Shown here: in pieces, positions 15,238 through 17,216 of the stretch
How positions within the stretch are numbered: position 1 is the first letter of the stretch
How the letters are laid out: every line of letters starts with the position of its first letter
Assembly (NCBI GenBank): GCA_045594445.1
Contig: JAZNYL010000068.1
Span: 1-17,216 of the forward strand
From: SVQP01 sp045594445
GTDB taxonomy: Bacteria; Bacillota; Clostridia; Oscillospirales; CAG-272
Direction of reading: 5' to 3'
DNA length: 17,216 nt
Translations under genes and position numbers: made by a program
The notes under the pieces: generated by a model
Database searches by the model: none
Told to the model about the DNA's origin: nothing
What the model saw: only the letters and a program-made list of their open reading frames with translations

Positions 15238-16704
15238 ATGTTCAAACGTACTTTGATTTACTCCTTATGCGCGATCATGCTGCTTGCCCTGCTTGCGGGC
15301 TGCGTTGACAATCCCAAAGAGCAAGAGTCCTCGCAGACCAATGAAGAAACCGAGACCTGGATCAGCGCAGATCTTGATCCTTCGGTAGACTTAAGTGGCG
15401 AAGAATTCTCGATTCTGAGCATGAAGACCGAGGATCTTGGCCCCGAGGAAAGCTCCTCCGATCCCTTGGAGGATGCGGTTTACAGAAGAAACGACGCGCT
15501 GCAGAACCACCTTGGCGTCAAGCTCAACAACATTCACAATGCAGATTATGCTTCGCTGAGCGAGAACGTGAAAATGGACGTTTCCGCAGGTGCGGGTGAA
15601 TACCACCTCGTCTATCAGCACATGGTGGATGCATGCACCAACTTAGCTCTTGGCGGTAATCTTTACACGCTGACAGATCTGGATTACGTGAATTTTGACA
15701 ATCCCTGGTGGGACCAGGATTGCAAAAACGGCTTTATGTTCGGCGACAGTATGTTCTTGGTTTGCGGTGACCTGTTGCCCAGCACCATGCTGATTTCTGC
15801 AACCATCATTTTTAACAAGAACCTCTTTGACGAGCGCGGATGGGAATACCCCTACGACGATGCAAGAGCGGGTACATGGACCTTAGATGACCTGTTGGAG
15901 CTGACCAAGGATCAGAACAAGGACCTCAACGGTGACGGTAAGATCAACTACACCGAGGACTTTTACGGTCTGACCGGTTGGTCGCTGGACTGCGATTACA
16001 ACTTCTATTTCGGCTCGGGCTGCACCATGTTCACCTTTGACGACCGGCATCTGCCCAAATACCAAGCCAACACCGACAGACTCCAGGAGGTATACGAAAA
16101 GATTTACGAGCTGCTGATCACGCAGCAGGCCTTCCACGTCAAGGTTATCGAGTATCTGAGCAACCAAACGCTGGACGCCGCTCCCCGCGATATTTTTAAG
16201 CAAGGAAGAGCGCTTTTCTTTGCAGGCTATCTGGGTGCTGCCGTCAATATGCGCGACATGGAAAACGATTTCGGTATTCTGCCCCAGCCCAAGTACGATG
16301 AAAAGCAGGAGGATTACCTCAGCTTTGTCAACGGCTCGGCTTCCGTGGCCGTTGTTCCCAAGAGCCTTAGCAATTACGACCTCAAGATCACGGGTTACAT
16401 GATGGAGGCGCTGGCTTCTTCCTCTTACTACATGGTGACCGACACGCTGTACGACAAGGTTGCCAAGTCCAAAACCGCACGCGATCCCGAGTCGGCAGAA
16501 ATGATCGACATCATCATCCGCCACAAGGTATTTGACTTTGGCTACTCGCATTTCTTCCATACAGTGCTGCCCTGCGCAAGCATCATTCAGACTGCGCTCA
16601 ACTCCAAGAGCCCTTCGATCGTGAAGGAGATCACCAAGAACGAAAAGCTGACCATCCGCGAGCTCAAAAAGATCTACGAAGCCTACGGCTACGATTACGA
16701 TTGA
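15238..16704 (+). CDS. Extracellular solute-binding lipoprotein (ABC importer, sugar type)
   Basis: A 488-residue substrate-binding protein of the family 1, carbohydrate-type class, anchored outside the membrane. Residues 1-22 are a lipoprotein signal peptide ending in lipobox LLAGC (C22), followed by an acidic linker. The mature domain has the usual landmarks: EDAVYRRNDALQNHLGV (78-94), TIIFNKNLFDERGW (189-202), GTWTLDDLLELTK (212-224) and a late segment with FFAGYLGAA and PQPKYDE. An unusual insertion at 229-240 is a full EF-hand-type calcium loop (D229, N231, D233, G234, I236, E240). AAAGGA precedes the ATG. No permease or ATPase gene lies within reach on either side, so the transporter partners must be encoded elsewhere or downstream genes have been lost. 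Substrate not determinable. Confidence 0.88.
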   Translation: MFKRTLIYSLCAIMLLALLAGCVDNPKEQESSQTNEETETWISADLDPSVDLSGEEFSILSMKTEDLGPEESSSDPLEDAVYRRNDALQNHLGVKLNNIHNADYASLSENVKMDVSAGAGEYHLVYQHMVDACTNLALGGNLYTLTDLDYVNFDNPWWDQDCKNGFMFGDSMFLVCGDLLPSTMLISATIIFNKNLFDERGWEYPYDDARAGTWTLDDLLELTKDQNKDLNGDGKINYTEDFYGLTGWSLDCDYNFYFGSGCTMFTFDDRHLPKYQANTDRLQEVYEKIYELLITQQAFHVKVIEYLSNQTLDAAPRDIFKQGRALFFAGYLGAAVNMRDMENDFGILPQPKYDEKQEDYLSFVNGSASVAVVPKSLSNYDLKITGYMMEALASSSYYMVTDTLYDKVAKSKTARDPESAEMIDIIIRHKVFDFGYSHFFHTVLPCASIIQTALNSKSPSIVKEITKNEKLTIRELKKIYEAYGYDYD

Positions 16705-16765
16705 TCAAAATATAAAAAAACAGCCCCATTGGCGTGCAAAATTAGCGGTGAAATCCGCACAAAAC

Positions 16766-16794
16766 AAGGACTGTATCACACGGATGCAGTCCTT
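16766..16794 (+). terminator. Terminator-like hairpin after the solute-binding protein gene
   Basis: Bases 16766-16777 pair with 16783-16794 over 12 bp with one G-T wobble and loop ACACG, followed by a T-rich tail (16795-16810). It lies 61 bp after the stop, inside the nested element, and is the first good terminator for that gene. Confidence 0.75.
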
Positions 16795-16814
16795 ATTTGT
16801 TTATTTTTTTGATT

Positions 16815-16939
16815 AGTTGCAGCAGGCGCTGGCGATCACTGATCGCCCCTACGGCACAACCGTTGAGGTTTTAGTATTGTAAAACCCCAACACACACAGT
16901 TGTAGGGGCGATCAGTGATCGCCAGCGCCTGCTGCAACT
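16815..16939. repeat. 38-bp perfect inverted repeat with inner hairpin
   Basis: Bases 16815-16852 and 16902-16939 are perfect inverted copies (38 bp). Each arm itself contains a palindrome, GGCGATCA-C-TGATCGCC (16831-16847). The 49-base centre holds another hairpin: 16862-16873 against 16880-16891 with one mismatch. The GTAGGGGCGATC core looks like REP-type palindromic repeats that I associate with Oscillospiraceae genomes; that memory is not checked. Confidence 0.85.
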
Positions 16940-16962
16940 CTATATTTTTTTGTTTGAAAACA

Positions 16963-16986
16963 GGGCTGCCTCAAATGAAGCAGCCC
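16963..16986. terminator. Terminator hairpin, GGGCTGC stem
   Basis: GGGCTGC (16963-16969) pairs with GCAGCCC (16980-16986) around a ten-base loop, followed by ATTTTTTATT on the plus strand. On the minus strand it is followed by TGTTTTC, so it may also terminate the partial gene entering from the right. Confidence 0.75.
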
Positions 16987-17017
16987 ATTTTTTATTCTCA
17001 TCCCGCTAATTTTGCAC

Positions 17018-17039
17018 GCCCGATCGGGCTGCTTTTTTT
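17018..17039 (+). terminator. Short palindrome with T run
   Basis: GCCCGATCGGGC (17018-17029) is a perfect 12-base palindrome followed by TGC and seven T. Its four-pair stem with a GATC loop is a weak terminator. Its right half doubles as the right arm of the outer stem of the nested element. Confidence 0.45.
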
Positions 17040-17054
17040 ATTAAATAATGGAAA

Positions 17055-17216
17055 TCAATCCTTCTTCTTTGCCACAAAAGCAACGCCGAGCATTGCGATG
17101 AAAGCAACAACGGGAGCAGCTACGATGCTGCCGCAGCCGGACTTTTCAGCCTCGGTCACCTCTTCGGTGGGAGCCTCGGTCTGTTCCTCAGTGGTGGGAG
17201 CCTCGGTGGTGATCTC
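17055..17216 (-). CDS. C-terminal end of a cell-surface protein with GCGS motif and membrane anchor (partial)
   Basis: The last 53 codons of a minus-strand gene whose start lies beyond the window. Residues 1-24 of the fragment are a Thr/Glu/Pro/Ala linker (TTEAPTTE, TEAPTEE). Then comes KSGCGS (25-30), a hydrophobic helix of about 19 residues (31-49) and the basic tail KKKD before TGA. This order of spacer, GCGS, helix and lysine tail matches C-terminal surface-anchoring tails that recur in clostridial secreted proteins. No LPxTG motif is visible. The linker is very close in composition to that of the lipoprotein at 11806-12909. The extracellular part and its function are unknown. Confidence 0.8.
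   Translation of the reverse strand, partial: EITTEAPTTEEQTEAPTEEVTEAEKSGCGSIVAAPVVAFIAMLGVAFVAKKKD

Larger units (their letters stand above)
16714..17039. repeat. Nested inverted-repeat element in a broken terminator-like stem
   Basis: The interval 16705-17054 holds no gene. Its outer boundary is an A run plus CAGCCC (16714-16726) matched by GGGCTG-C-T run (17026-17039). Inside it GGCGTGCAAAATTAGCGG (16731-16748) pairs perfectly over 18 bp with 17003-17020, separated from the outer stem by short unpaired CATT and CGATC. The whole ~326-bp unit therefore has imperfect terminal inverted repeats of about 36 bp enclosing further palindromes, a plan like that of a MITE or a BIME. No transposase is present, and no flanking target duplication is clear. 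Confidence 0.7.

Noticed and set aside
15913..15960. Dockerin domain in the solute-binding protein
   Set aside because: Only one calcium loop is present, in the middle of the protein; dockerins carry two such repeats, usually at an end.
16815..16939. CRISPR array
   Set aside because: The repeats are inverted, only two, and the space between them is another hairpin; no cas gene is present.

Overview
The window looks like chromosomal DNA of a low-to-moderate GC Gram-positive anaerobe of the Clostridia, most likely an uncultured gut Oscillospiraceae- or Christensenellales-like lineage. This placement is an inference. It rests on near-consensus vegetative promoters (almost all with a 17-bp spacer), strong AGGAG-type ribosome binding sites, lipoprotein signal peptides, Thr/Glu/Pro/Ala-rich surface linkers, and the paired YhaO/YhaN-type repair genes typical of Firmicutes.

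Layout. 1-268: a minus-strand tRNA pair, Leu(UAA) then initiator Met(CAU), with its own promoter (301-329) and a long terminator hairpin (37-94). 454-1596: a plus-strand GH43 glycosidase lipoprotein. It converges on a four-gene minus-strand operon (promoter 8008-8036): a DUF1015-family protein, a YhaO/SbcD-like nuclease, a YhaN/SbcC-like ATPase and a CrtI-like FAD oxidoreductase, all ending at a shared bidirectional terminator (1601-1630). 8134-10230: a divergently transcribed ABC exporter half-transporter. 10360-11685: aspartate kinase behind a strong promoter whose transcript starts on a stable hairpin. 11806-12909 (minus): a beta-helix-like lipoprotein that shares a compact divergent promoter region with the plus-strand pair deoC (13038-13703) and a mutarotase-like protein of unknown function (13719-15038). 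15238-16704: an orphan solute-binding lipoprotein. 17055-17216 (minus): the C-terminus of a surface protein with a Thr/Glu linker, a Gly-Cys-Gly-Ser motif, a membrane helix and a basic tail.

The genes fit a saccharide-using cell: a GH43 lipoprotein for arabinose/xylose-type glycans, a sugar-type binding protein, deoxyribose-phosphate aldolase and a sugar-epimerase-like fold protein. Two of these promoters (GH43 and deoC) are almost identical over 20 bp around the -10 box. The repair pair and aspartate kinase are housekeeping genes.

The most unusual stretch is the 350-bp gene-free interval 16705-17054. It is a set of nested inverted repeats: an outer 18-bp perfect pair inside a broken terminator-like stem, two terminator hairpins, a 38-bp perfect pair, and an innermost hairpin. 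It looks like a palindromic MITE-like or BIME-like element lodged in an old bidirectional terminator. I saw no defence system, CRISPR array, integrase or transposase gene.
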